A DNA stretch of 64,000 nucleotides, taken from the NCBI GenBank assembly GCA_963812965.1, contig CAWEXG010000012.1:310001-374000 (forward strand). The letters run 5' to 3'. A program made the position numbers and the translations under genes. The notes under the pieces were generated by a model, which saw nothing but the letters and a program-made list of their open reading frames with translations, had not been told where the DNA came from and did no database searches. Source of the stretch: DASXMT01 sp963812965. Lineage in GTDB: Bacteria > Actinomycetota > Acidimicrobiia > Acidimicrobiales > RAAP-2. This document shows, piece by piece, positions 25,449-33,432 of this stretch (positions are counted from its first letter, which is position 1; each line of letters opens with the position of its first letter).

Positions 25449-26065
25449 GCGGGGACCCTCTTGACCGCTCCGTGGTGGGGGGATGGCGCCGCCAGCAGCC
25501 ACAGGAACACGAACCCGATGATCGTTGGCACATGGATGAGCTCGTGGACGGGGGTTGTCATGCCACTCGAGATGTCCACCAGGGCGGTACCGATCAACCC
25601 CAGAGCCAGCAACCCGGCGAACGGGAGCAGCCCGGACGCGCTCGACGGTCGCCAGCTCGCAACCAGGTAGCCGACGCTCAGCGCAGCGAGGAACGCACCC
25701 AGCTCGTGGGCGATGTGCATCGGCGCGCCCATAGCGTCGGTGCCAAAGAGGAGCATCGGTAGGGAGAGAGCCAGCTGGACGAGTGCGGCAACAGCCAAGC
25801 CGAACCGCAGCTGGAGCTCCACCCGCCGGCGGGCCCGAGCCGGCAGCGCGCCGATGGCAGCCAGGACACGGGGGGTCAGGTCAGGGGCAGGCTCCAGAGA
25901 GGCCAGGCGAACCTGGGACTCCAAGGCCGTCACCCTTTGTTTGAACTCCCGGCACGCCGGGCATGTCGCCAGATGGTCATCGAGCCATCCGGGTGGGAGC
26001 CCGAGGTCTTCGCCGTCGACCTGGGCGGAAATCGCGTTGTGGTAGATCTCACAGCTGGCAGCCAT
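25445..26065 (-). CDS. zinc-finger anti-sigma factor, membrane bound
   Basis: A 206-residue protein beginning MAASCEIYHNAISAQVDGED and carrying the zinc-binding anti-sigma motif DDHLATCPACREFKQRV (HxxxCxxC) at about residues 30-46. Several membrane segments follow (FGLAVAALVQLALSLPMLLF, FAGLLALGLIGTALVD, TIIGFVFLWLLAAP). Such proteins hold an ECF sigma factor at the membrane until a signal arrives. The likely partner is the divergently transcribed sigma factor 1.5 kb away. The start codon follows the PCuAC stop directly (TAGATG), and the stop overlaps the next start. Confidence 0.83.
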   Translation of the reverse strand: MAASCEIYHNAISAQVDGEDLGLPPGWLDDHLATCPACREFKQRVTALESQVRLASLEPAPDLTPRVLAAIGALPARARRRVELQLRFGLAVAALVQLALSLPMLLFGTDAMGAPMHIAHELGAFLAALSVGYLVASWRPSSASGLLPFAGLLALGLIGTALVDISSGMTTPVHELIHVPTIIGFVFLWLLAAPSPHHGAVKRVPA

Positions 26066-26722
26066 CTAACCCATACCTTTCATGCTCTTCATGCCCTTCA
26101 TGTTCATCGTGGGGCTCGTGGGGCTCGTGGGGCTCTTCTCGACAGAGCCCTTCTTCGTGGAGCCCGTCGCCTTCTTGGACTTCGAGGCGCTTTGTGCCGA
26201 AGTCACGCCCCCGTGCCCGAACGCCTGAGCGAGCGAGACAACCGGGACGGAGAGGAGTACCTGTTTGCCGTTGGAGAACCCCAAGGTGACACCGACGTGG
26301 TCCCCCACCCCAAGCGTCTTCGTCAACCCCATGAGCATCACGTGGTAGCCACCGGGAGCGAGAGTCAACGTGCCATGAGCAGGCACGGTGAGCTGTTGCG
26401 CCGGGACCATCACCTCGGTCTGGCCCTGGAGGACTTCCTTCATCGGCATGGCCGAGGACGACACGTTACTGGCGGCGCTGATCACGGCCACGGCCTTGTT
26501 GGATCGGTTAGCGAACGTGCAGTAGACAACGGCGTCGGTGGTACTGGTCGGAAGCGGGACATAGGGGTCGTAGACGGCGATACCGGCCACCGTCACCACG
26601 GGCTTACCCGCTGGTGCCACTTGGGCCGCCGAGCTGCTCGTGGCCAGCAACAGCACGCCGATCACCGCTCCGGGAACAACAGCACACAGACGTGCCGTGG
26701 GAACTCGACGTCTCACCCCCAT
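26066..26722 (-). CDS. PCu(A)C-type periplasmic copper chaperone
   Basis: A 218-residue exported protein. The signal peptide reads LCAVVPGAVIGVLLLATSSS, then the PCuAC domain (DUF461) with the copper ligands in SSSAMPMKEVLQGQTEVM and APGGYHVMLMGLTKTL (the HxM motif). The C-terminal tail is rich in Lys/Ser/Thr and ends MNMKGMKSMKGMG, a second methionine-rich copper site. It would pass Cu(I) to SCO1 and the CuA centre of cytochrome oxidase. ATG 26722 is preceded by AGAGGA; a GTG sits just before it. Confidence 0.88.
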   Translation of the reverse strand: MGVRRRVPTARLCAVVPGAVIGVLLLATSSSAAQVAPAGKPVVTVAGIAVYDPYVPLPTSTTDAVVYCTFANRSNKAVAVISAASNVSSSAMPMKEVLQGQTEVMVPAQQLTVPAHGTLTLAPGGYHVMLMGLTKTLGVGDHVGVTLGFSNGKQVLLSVPVVSLAQAFGHGGVTSAQSASKSKKATGSTKKGSVEKSPTSPTSPTMNMKGMKSMKGMG

Positions 26723-26827
26723 CACTTCTGTTCCTCTGGGACCCGGATCACAACGTCGCGTCCAAACGCTGTACCACCGGTCTGTTGGAAGACAGCAGGC
26801 TCTGCGTCACTGGCATGGTGGTGAGCA

Positions 26828-27514
26828 TCAGGCTCTATACCCCTGCTCCACCAACTTCGTGATCGCCTTGGCCTCCTGGCGAGGAGTCATCGTGTCCGTG
26901 AACTCGAGATGGGCTCTGTCGTCCTTCGTGAAGGCAAGCACGTACCCGGCGTGGACGATGATGTAGTTCTCACCGGGCTCGGGGGCAGCCTGGGCAACAG
27001 CGAGTGGCATGCCCGTCGCCGTCTCGGCTGCCTGGATCTGAGCAATAGTGCCGTAGAGCCCGATGAACGAGGTGTTGAAGTGGTTCAGCCAGGTCCGGAT
27101 GACCGTTGCCGTGTCCCGATCCGGGTCAGTGGTGACGAACACCACCTTGACCTGGTTGCGTACCGCAGCGGGCACCAGCTCCAGGGCCGCCGAGAGCGCG
27201 TACATGTTGAGCGGGCACACATCGGGGCAGTTGGTGTACCCGAAGTAGAGAAGCGTCAACTTCCCGGCCGTGTCCGTTACCAGGTTGAAGGGGTTCCCTT
27301 CGGTGTCGGTGAGCGTGAAGGACGGCTTGGTGACCACCTTCGGTGGGTACTGGGCACCGAAGTACTGCGTATCGATCTCGTTGCCCCCCGAGATCCGCAC
27401 CACCGGGGACGCGTTGGAAGGGCCAGAGCCGCATGCCGACAAGATGACGCCGGCCACGCACAGGGCCAGCGCTGCTGCCACGATCCGGTACCGACAGAGT
27501 ATGGATTTCCTCAT
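26828..27514 (-). CDS. SCO1/SenC family copper chaperone lipoprotein
   Basis: A 228-residue lipoprotein: hydrophobic leader RIVAAALALCVAGVILSACG with a lipobox LSAC. The thioredoxin-fold SCO domain has GYTNCPDVCPLNMYALS (CxxxC copper/redox site) and the conserved His in YIIVHAGYVLAFTKDD. SCO proteins deliver copper to the CuA site of cytochrome c oxidase. It is the first gene of the six-gene operon and lies 80 bases from the divergent sigma factor gene. Confidence 0.92.
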   Translation of the reverse strand: MRKSILCRYRIVAAALALCVAGVILSACGSGPSNASPVVRISGGNEIDTQYFGAQYPPKVVTKPSFTLTDTEGNPFNLVTDTAGKLTLLYFGYTNCPDVCPLNMYALSAALELVPAAVRNQVKVVFVTTDPDRDTATVIRTWLNHFNTSFIGLYGTIAQIQAAETATGMPLAVAQAAPEPGENYIIVHAGYVLAFTKDDRAHLEFTDTMTPRQEAKAITKLVEQGYRA

Positions 27515-27594
27515 TGTCGTAGGTAGTGCCGGACGACGAACAGTTAGTTCCCGCCAATTCGCATTTCGTCTACAGCAAACCGTACTGTTGCCAC

Positions 27595-28116
27595 GTGGAC
27601 GACCTCACCCGCCTGGCGCTCGATGCTGGCACGGGTGACCGGCTCGCACTGGGTGCTTTCATTCGTTCGAGCCAGACGGAGGTCTGGCGACTCTGCGTCT
27701 ATTTGGTCGGGCGCGAAGATGCAGACGATGTGGCCCAAGAGGTGTTCGTCCAAGCGTGGCTCGCCCTCCCCGGTTTCCGAGGTGAGTCGAGCGCCAGGAC
27801 CTGGCTGCTCACCATCGCCCGCCGGGTCTGTGTCAAAGAGAGGAACCGGCTGCGTCGACCTCGCGCTGTCGAACCAGGGCTCCGGCAGTCAGTGGCGAAC
27901 GACCAGAGCGAGGCGGTCGTCCTGGAGGATCTCGTGATGCGGCTCGACCCCGATCGACGGCTGGCGTTCGGGTTGACCCAGTGGCTCGGGCTCTCGTACG
28001 AGGAAGCCAGCCGGGTCTGCGGCTGTGAGATCGGTACGATCAGATCCCGGGTGTCCCGGGCCCGACGCAGCCTGATCGAGGAGATGGCGTTGGCAGCCGT
28101 CGGTTCCCGACATTGA
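27595..28116 (+). CDS. ECF-type RNA polymerase sigma factor
   Basis: A 173-residue sigma factor with region 2 (VWRLCVYLVGREDADDVAQE then VFVQAWLALPGFRGESSART, about residues 30-70) and region 4 (LTQWLGLSYEEASRVCGCEI then GTIRSRVSRARRSLIEEM, about 125-165). Spacing is normal for ECF sigma factors. GTG 27595 is chosen because homology starts with DDLTRLALDAGTGDRLALG; the frame extends 23 codons upstream over the leader of the divergent SCO gene. Together with the zinc-finger anti-sigma in the divergent operon it forms a split sigma/anti-sigma module that probably controls copper delivery to the oxidase. Confidence 0.88.
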   Translation: MDDLTRLALDAGTGDRLALGAFIRSSQTEVWRLCVYLVGREDADDVAQEVFVQAWLALPGFRGESSARTWLLTIARRVCVKERNRLRRPRAVEPGLRQSVANDQSEAVVLEDLVMRLDPDRRLAFGLTQWLGLSYEEASRVCGCEIGTIRSRVSRARRSLIEEMALAAVGSRH

Positions 28117-28121
28117 GCCCG

Positions 28122-29021
28122 ATGTCGACCCCGATGTCATCGACCCGCTCGAGCCACCGCAGCCGTCTCACGACTCGGCCCGTCACCCGGGCACGAGCAT
28201 GGTTGGCTCTCGCAGTGTTACTGGGCACCTCGGTGCTGACGACGAACGTCTTCGGCTCCACCACCGCGTCTGCCCGTACGAACGTCGATGTGAAGATCGT
28301 CCACACCGATGACGGGCCGGTCCTGGCCAATGGAGAGGGCAAGGTGCTGTACGTGTACACCGAAGACCTCCAGACCTCGGCTCCCTCGGCGTGCACCGGC
28401 GGCTGTGCCAGCGATTGGCCGCCGGCAGTGATCACCGGCAAGCTTCGCATCGGACCGGGGATCGCCGGGAGCATCGGCACGGTCCGACGCTCCAATGGCG
28501 CCCGCCAGCTCACCATCGACCGCAGACCCCTCTACACCTTTGCCGGCGACCAGCAGCCGGGCGACGTACGAGGGCAGGGGGTGGGGAACGAATGGTTCCT
28601 CATCCAACCGAACGGTCTGACCGACGATGCCGACCCTCCTCCCGCACCTACCTACAGCGCGAAAGGCACGACGACCTTGACGCTCGTGCAGACACGACTG
28701 GGCCAGGTTCTGGCCGGGAGCAGTGGACAGGTCCTCTACCGTTACCGGTACGACTCACCAGGCCAGACCGCATGTGAACCGGGGTGGTGTCAGCAGGACT
28801 GGCCACCGCTGACCACCACCTCGACCCCGACTGCAGCCCCGGGGATCGCCGGGACCTTGGGAACCATCCCAATCGAAGGGGGCTTCCTGCAGGTCACGCT
28901 CGACGGGTACCCGCTCTACTACTTCGCCGGCGACCTGCACCCTGGAGACATACGGGGCGAGGGGGTCGGCCATGCATGGGCGCTCGTGTCGGCGTCAGGG
29001 TCGCTCGTGTTTCAGCCGTAA
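28122..29021 (+). CDS. secreted protein with two COG4315 (Lipoprotein_15) repeats
   Basis: A 299-residue exported protein: signal peptide WLALAVLLGTSVLTTNVFGS, then two tandem modules. Each has the family pattern: GKVLYVYTEDLQTSAPSACTG with CASDWPP and PLYTFAGDQQPGDVRGQG in the first; GQVLYRYRYDS with CQQDWPPL and PLYYFAGDLHPGDIRGEG in the second. The family is secreted and of unknown function, often found beside sigma/anti-sigma genes. ATG 28122 lies six bases beyond the sigma stop; a TTG overlapping that stop is possible. Its stop codon overlaps that of the convergent encapsulin gene by ten bases. Confidence 0.85.
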   Translation: MSTPMSSTRSSHRSRLTTRPVTRARAWLALAVLLGTSVLTTNVFGSTTASARTNVDVKIVHTDDGPVLANGEGKVLYVYTEDLQTSAPSACTGGCASDWPPAVITGKLRIGPGIAGSIGTVRRSNGARQLTIDRRPLYTFAGDQQPGDVRGQGVGNEWFLIQPNGLTDDADPPPAPTYSAKGTTTLTLVQTRLGQVLAGSSGQVLYRYRYDSPGQTACEPGWCQQDWPPLTTTSTPTAAPGIAGTLGTIPIEGGFLQVTLDGYPLYYFAGDLHPGDIRGEGVGHAWALVSASGSLVFQP

Positions 29022-29818
29022 GCCAGGTGGACGGCGGCCTCAGGTGTGTTAACCCGGAATGCCAGGCTCTCCTCGATGTACAGCTGCACCGACGTGTTGT
29101 CAGCAGCCAGGTACCCGATCGAGAAGTCCTGGCCGACGGTCATCTCGAAGTCGCCACCCCGCTGGCTCAGCACCACGGCGCCGTCGACAGCAGGAGCCCA
29201 CACCACCGGGCCGCCGAGGATCTGGCGCAGATGCTCGAAGACGGGATAGCCACCGTGCTCGGTGGTCTCGGTGACACCGGTGAAGCATCGAGACCCCAGG
29301 GCGATGGCGTAGGGCCCTGCCACGTCGGCGGCTCGCAGCACGGCGACCGCCTTGGCGACATGCTCGGGATATTCGCTGTAGTCATCGCTGATGGCGACCG
29401 GCGCATGGGGCGACGCGGCGACGATCCCCTGGACACCACCGTTGTCGTAGCCGTTGAAGATGACACTGTCCTCGGCCAGTGCGGCCGATCGGCTGGCTGC
29501 GATGACGGCGCTGAGATCGGTGTCGTCCGCACCACGCTCGGCGGTGGCGAGCTCGGATCGTGCCAGCAAGAACGGAGCACGCAGCTCCACCAGGGGAAGC
29601 ACCCGCCGACGTGCCACCTCGACTCCACTGAGCGATCCATGTTCCAAAGCATCGACACGACCGAGATCGACGGCCGAGTGCTGCCATCCTTTCGGACCGT
29701 CGAAGTCGATCAGGCGACGTGCTGCCAGGAAGTGCTTCAGCGACCGGCCGGCTTCCTCGTCGATCTGCATCCACGCGTCGTCGGTGATAGGGGCAAGGTC
29801 TCGCATCAGGTGGTTCAC
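29012..29818 (-). CDS. family 1 encapsulin shell protein
   Basis: A 268-residue HK97-fold shell protein. Segments matching family 1 encapsulins (linocin M18-like) are NHLMRDLAPITDDAWMQIDE at the N-terminus, EEAGRSLKHFLAARRLIDF, VLPLVELRAPFLLARSELAT in the E-loop region, ALAEDSVIFNGYDNGGVQGI, VAGPYAIALGSRCFTGVTET and VDGAVVLSQRGGDFEMTVGQ, then DFSIGYLAADNTSVQLYIEE. Many copies assemble into a closed cage of roughly 24 nm that holds proteins bearing a C-terminal loading peptide. The start ATG overlaps the stop of the upstream gene (ATGA), which ends in such a peptide. The length and the N-terminal helix that binds cargo are intact. Confidence 0.95.
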   Translation of the reverse strand: MNHLMRDLAPITDDAWMQIDEEAGRSLKHFLAARRLIDFDGPKGWQHSAVDLGRVDALEHGSLSGVEVARRRVLPLVELRAPFLLARSELATAERGADDTDLSAVIAASRSAALAEDSVIFNGYDNGGVQGIVAASPHAPVAISDDYSEYPEHVAKAVAVLRAADVAGPYAIALGSRCFTGVTETTEHGGYPVFEHLRQILGGPVVWAPAVDGAVVLSQRGGDFEMTVGQDFSIGYLAADNTSVQLYIEESLAFRVNTPEAAVHLAYG

Positions 29819-30558
29819 AGCAGGTTCTCACTCTCGTGTCGGAGGGCACCGATGCCGAGACTTCCATCGCCGGCAGCGGCATTGGCCAAGAGGCTCAGTG
29901 GAGAGACGGTTGGGGTTCGTTGCTCCCCGGCTTGAACCTCTAAGGGGTTGGGGAAAGGTGTGTCGACCCGGACGAGGGTGTTGCGGTCGGTATGCCGGAA
30001 CGGCTCGTCACGATCGGGGATGTCCAACACGCCTTCTTCCTCGTACGACCAGGTACCGTCGTCATGCACCGTGACCTGAATCCGGTAGCTGAGGGTGCGG
30101 AACGCCTGGTCGAGAAACGGGTTCGACAGGATGCCGTAGGTTTCGGAACCGACCGCAGCGGTGAGCTCGAACTCGGTGGCGTCGGGCTCAGCCGGACCTC
30201 CAGCCAGAAGGACTTGGCCACGAGGGATGCCAAGCGTCAAGGTGACGGTCCGTGCGGCCGGTTCCCAGAGCCAGTACCCGACCTGGTCGTGGAACGTCTC
30301 CATCTCGCCTGGCTTCACGATGTGGGTGTGATAGCGCAAACCGTAGAACAGCTGAGGGCCGTTGGTCTGGCGATCGATGGGCTGAAGCTCATAGTGCTCC
30401 ACGAACTCGTTGCGCTCGGCTCCCTTCGCAACGGGGTGGTCGTCGACACCCACCACTCCTTCCCAGACGCCGGCCAACGGCGCCAACGGCCCGAGATGTT
30501 CGAGCGTGTCGGGGCTGCCATCGGGCTCGGTGAAGATATCGGCGCCGTAAATTCCCAC
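29815..30558 (-). CDS. nitrobindin-like heme-binding beta-barrel protein with encapsulin cargo-loading peptide
   Basis: A 247-residue soluble protein. The barrel begins LGPLAPLAGVWEGVVGVDDH with the GxWxGxG signature of nitrobindin/THAP4-like (FABP-like) proteins, continues GPQLFYGLRYHTHIVKPGEM and FHDQVGYWLWEPAARTVTLT, and ends DEPFRHTDRNTLVRVD, where the His is a candidate heme ligand. From about residue 205 a flexible stretch leads to AAGDGSLGIGALRHESENLL. DGSLGIGALR is an almost perfect actinobacterial encapsulin loading peptide, here followed by seven more residues. The stop overlaps the encapsulin start codon by four bases. The protein is therefore very likely packed into the nanocompartment. 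Heme and NO or peroxynitrite chemistry is known for nitrobindins; for this protein it is inference. GTG 30558 is the start. Confidence 0.88.
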   Translation of the reverse strand: MGIYGADIFTEPDGSPDTLEHLGPLAPLAGVWEGVVGVDDHPVAKGAERNEFVEHYELQPIDRQTNGPQLFYGLRYHTHIVKPGEMETFHDQVGYWLWEPAARTVTLTLGIPRGQVLLAGGPAEPDATEFELTAAVGSETYGILSNPFLDQAFRTLSYRIQVTVHDDGTWSYEEEGVLDIPDRDEPFRHTDRNTLVRVDTPFPNPLEVQAGEQRTPTVSPLSLLANAAAGDGSLGIGALRHESENLL

Positions 30559-30655
30559 GTTGGCAACTTAGAGGCTCGGCGAAGAGAGCGTCCAGGCTCA
30601 CTGCCCCGGTCCGCGCAGCCGACGGTCACCGACACGCTGGGAGTAGCGTGAGAAC

Positions 30656-31858
30656 GTGCAAGGCGAGCGTTTCGGACCGATCGATTTCGACGACTTCCAC
30701 CGCAACGAGCTCCCCCGGCGGCTGGCAGCACGGACACAGGTGTTCACCCCTGCTGACGCGGCTGCGTCCCGATCCCTGGCGTTCGAGCTTCACGACGGTC
30801 GGGCCTATACCTTCCGGCCCACCGATGGAAGCTTTGCCGTCGAGCCGGGAAGTGAGCATGCCGACACGGTGGTGGTCCTCGCCGAGAAGGACTGGTGCGA
30901 CTTCGTGTGGGAGCTGCGGACGTGCTTCGCTCTCTTCTACGGCGATCTCCTGGCAGTCACCCGGGGCAGCTTCGGTCAGCTGGCTCGATGGGAGCCCGCC
31001 CTGCGAGTCGCCTTCGACGGTCAGGTCGTCTACGACATCGAGGATCCACCTCCGCTCCAGGACGGCAACGGCCTTCCCCTTGATCTCACCCAGACGTTCT
31101 CACTCGACGATCCGCACGACGAGATCTCCGACTTCCTCCATCGGGCAGGCTTCGTTCACCTGCGCAACGTCATGAGCATCGACGAGATCAACGAGCTGCG
31201 TCGTCAGGTGGACGACGGGGTGGCAGCAGCTCGTCCCGACGATCGGCGTTCATGGTGGACGACAATCGACGGCCAGGACGTGTGCAACCGAGTCAACTAC
31301 CTCAACGATCGGTCGGAGCTGGTTGCTGGGATCGGAGAGGACGAGCGGTTCCGGCAGATCGCCGCTCTGGGTAGTCCGGATCTCCGAGGGGCACATGACC
31401 GACTCGATGGCAACAGCGTCGTCATCAAAGTCCCCGGTGCCGACTCTGGACTGGTCGACCTGCCATGGCACCGCGACTGCGACATGGGCGGACACCCGGT
31501 CGAGTGCCCACTGCTGAACGTGGGGATCCAGCTGGACGCGGCCTCTGCTGCCACCGGCCAGCTGTTGATGATCCCCGGTTCTCACCGGGGCACATCACGA
31601 CTCCCGAGCCCACGGGAGGCCGGTCGGCTACCGGTCGTTCCCATCACGACCGAGCCGGGAGACGTAACCGCCCATTTCGGGCACACACTTCACGCTGCAC
31701 CACCCCCCACCGACCCCGATGGCCCCGGACGGCGAGCGCTGTACCTGACCTTCGTACCGCCGCTCGCGTTCGAGATGATCGGACCAGGTCAGGGCTACAA
31801 CGACGTACTGTTCACCCGGGAAGCCGGTCACGTGCAGCACGTGAACGAGATGCGGTAA
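30656..31858 (+). CDS. phytanoyl-CoA dioxygenase (PhyH) family protein
   Basis: A 400-residue protein. The last 260 residues form an Fe(II)/2-oxoglutarate dioxygenase domain: DFLHRAGFVHLRNVMSIDEI at its start, iron ligands in LPWHRDCDMGGHP (HxD) and FGHTLHAAPPPTDPDG (distal His), and an Arg in PGRRALYLTFVPP for 2-oxoglutarate. The first 130 residues contain a domain with RAYTFRPTDGSFAVEPGSEH and AVTRGSFGQLARWEPALRVA that I cannot name but that resembles an SCP2-like lipid-carrier pattern. GTG 30656 lies 97 bases from the divergent cargo gene. The C-terminus (HVQHVNEMR) has no encapsulin loading motif. The substrate is unknown. Confidence 0.83.
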   Translation: MQGERFGPIDFDDFHRNELPRRLAARTQVFTPADAAASRSLAFELHDGRAYTFRPTDGSFAVEPGSEHADTVVVLAEKDWCDFVWELRTCFALFYGDLLAVTRGSFGQLARWEPALRVAFDGQVVYDIEDPPPLQDGNGLPLDLTQTFSLDDPHDEISDFLHRAGFVHLRNVMSIDEINELRRQVDDGVAAARPDDRRSWWTTIDGQDVCNRVNYLNDRSELVAGIGEDERFRQIAALGSPDLRGAHDRLDGNSVVIKVPGADSGLVDLPWHRDCDMGGHPVECPLLNVGIQLDAASAATGQLLMIPGSHRGTSRLPSPREAGRLPVVPITTEPGDVTAHFGHTLHAAPPPTDPDGPGRRALYLTFVPPLAFEMIGPGQGYNDVLFTREAGHVQHVNEMR

Positions 31859-31930
31859 CCGCTGCCTGTTGACCTCCCAACGATCGGCGAGCCCGCTATG
31901 GTCGTTGGAAGCTGCAGGGGGGTATTCGAT

Positions 31931-32845
31931 ATGCGGAAAAATCAATTGTGGTCCCGTGCCCAGGTTGCACTGCTGTGCATCGCAATGGCTGTCGTTGGGG
32001 TAGCCGTGCTGCCAAGCACCAGCCAGGCGGCAACCAAGGCCCCGACGTACTACGTCTCGCTGGGGGACTCGTACTCGATCGGCTATCAGCCGGGCCTCGG
32101 CGCCACGTCGGGCTATACGGGCTACGTCGCCCAGAAGACCCATCTCACACTGGCCAACTTCGGGTGCGGCGGCGCGACCACGACGTCCATCATCAATTCG
32201 GTTGGCTGTTCGACTGCAGGCGGCCTGACGGCCAAGACTGGGGCGGTCAGCTATCCCAAGTCGACCCAGGCGGTAGCAGCTGACCTGCGTTCATCGCGTC
32301 CCATCCCGGTCATATCGGGCTGATCACCATCTCCATCGGCGGCAACGACGTGACCGCATGCGCCACAGCCGCAAGCCCCATTTCATGCGTAGCAGCCGCT
32401 GTGACCAGCATCTCCACCAACGTCACATCACTGGTTGCTGGACTCCGGGACGCAGCCGGTCCCAAGGTGCCCATTCTGGGGCTGACCTACCCCGATGTCA
32501 TCCTGGGTTCGTACGTCTATCCATCCCAGCCGCCGACAGCGGCCACGCGTCAGCCTGGCCAATCTGTCGGTTACCGCCTTTAAGACCCTGATCAATCCAG
32601 CGCTCAAGAAGGCCTACGCCTCGGTGAACGGGGGCTTCATCGACGTGACGTCGGCCACCGGCACGTACACGTCGATGAAGCGGACCGTCGAGCTCAAGCC
32701 CTACGGGAAGATCCCGGCGCCGGTTGCCACCGTGTGCAGGTTCACCTGGTACTGCTCCCAGGGGAACATCCATGCCAAGACCATCGGCTACACGCTGATC
32801 GGCAAGCTGGTCACGGCTAGGTACAAGAACATCCACTCGACCTGA
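31931..32845 (+). CDS. secreted SGNH/GDSL hydrolase (frameshifted twice)
   Basis: An exported esterase-type protein. The signal peptide is QVALLCIAMAVVGVAVLPST with AATKAP after it. SGNH blocks: YYVSLGDSYSIGYQPG (Ser), FGCGGATT (Gly), ITISIGGNDVTACA (Asn) and the block V His in CSQGNIHAKTIGYTLIG. The family usually hydrolyses acyl esters. Frame is lost near 32290 and near 32550; the downstream frames read FIASHPGHIGLITISIGGND and VSLANLSVTAFKTLINPALK. ATG 31931 follows AGGGGGG. Two single-base shifts in an otherwise complete gene suggest sequence errors, though a real pseudogene cannot be excluded. Confidence 0.78.
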
Positions 32846-32882
32846 CAAGCACACCACGGCAACGAGCCGTGACTACAGACCT

Positions 32883-33296
32883 ATGCTCGGGCTCGTGAGG
32901 TTCATCCTGAACGTGATCTGGCTCCTGCTCTCGGGCATCTGGCTGGCTCTGGCCTACACGTTGTTCGGGATCGTCATGTGCCTGCTGATCGTCACCATCC
33001 CGTTCGGGGTTGCAGCGTTCCGACTTCCCGCGTTCGTGATCTGGCCCTTCGGACGGGTGGTCGTCCACAAACCGACGGCCGGGGCGGGCTCCGCCCTTGG
33101 CAACGTCCTCTGGTTCATCCTGTGCGGCCTCTGGATGGCCATCGCCCACCTGGTGACGGGAATCGTCCTCTGCCTGACCATCGTGGGCATACCCCTCGGC
33201 CTCGGCAACTTCAAGCTCATCCCCATCTCGATCGCTCCACTCGGCAAGGACATCGTCCCTACTGACGATCCATACGTCTTCGTAGCAGCACGCTGA
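32883..33296 (+). CDS. YccF domain-containing membrane protein
   Basis: A 137-residue protein made of two copies of the YccF domain: FILNVIWLLLSGIWLALAYT with IVTIPFGVAAFRLPAFVIWP, then LGNVLWFILCGLWMAIAHLV with LTIVGIPLGLGNFKLIPISI. Four membrane segments are expected. The role of the family is unknown. ATG 32883 begins close after the SGNH hydrolase stop, with a 37-base gap. Confidence 0.9.
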   Translation: MLGLVRFILNVIWLLLSGIWLALAYTLFGIVMCLLIVTIPFGVAAFRLPAFVIWPFGRVVVHKPTAGAGSALGNVLWFILCGLWMAIAHLVTGIVLCLTIVGIPLGLGNFKLIPISIAPLGKDIVPTDDPYVFVAAR

Positions 33297-33432
33297 GCAG
33301 GCGGCACCGCTGTTCGCTGCCTTAGGTGATCCAGTCCGATTGCGGTTGCTCTCGCTCGCCACCGAGGGCGAGGTGTGTAGCTGCAGCCTGGAAGGTCCGC
33401 GGCTTCTTGGCAGTGACGGGTCGCCGTCATAA
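33295..33432 (+). pseudogene. arsR/smtB regulator remnant
   Basis: An open stretch of 45 codons without a start codon reads EQAAPLFAALGDPVRLRLLS then LATEGEVCSCSLEGPRLLGS and stops. LGDPVRLRLL plus EVCSC is the N-terminal helix and metal-binding ELCVC-type motif of ArsR family arsenite-responsive repressors. The recognition helix (normally SQPTVSHH) is lost, replaced by GSDGSPS and a stop. There is no arsenic resistance gene nearby. This is a decayed fragment overlapping the yccF end. Confidence 0.7.

Noticed and set aside
24436..25533. Long N-terminal extension of the ctaG frame
   Set aside because: The extra 360 residues are Arg/Pro/Asp-rich and overlap the in-frame-incompatible real membrane protein gene; ATG 24435 with ATGA overlap fits better.
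27515..27594. ECF-type promoter (GGAAC...CGTC) between SCO1 and the sigma factor
   Set aside because: GGGAAC and CGTC are present on the minus strand but the spacing (11 bases) is too short for a normal ECF promoter, so I do not annotate it.
30656..31858. PhyH dioxygenase as a second encapsulin cargo
   Set aside because: Its C-terminus (HVQHVNEMR) and N-terminus carry no loading-peptide motif, and it is transcribed divergently.
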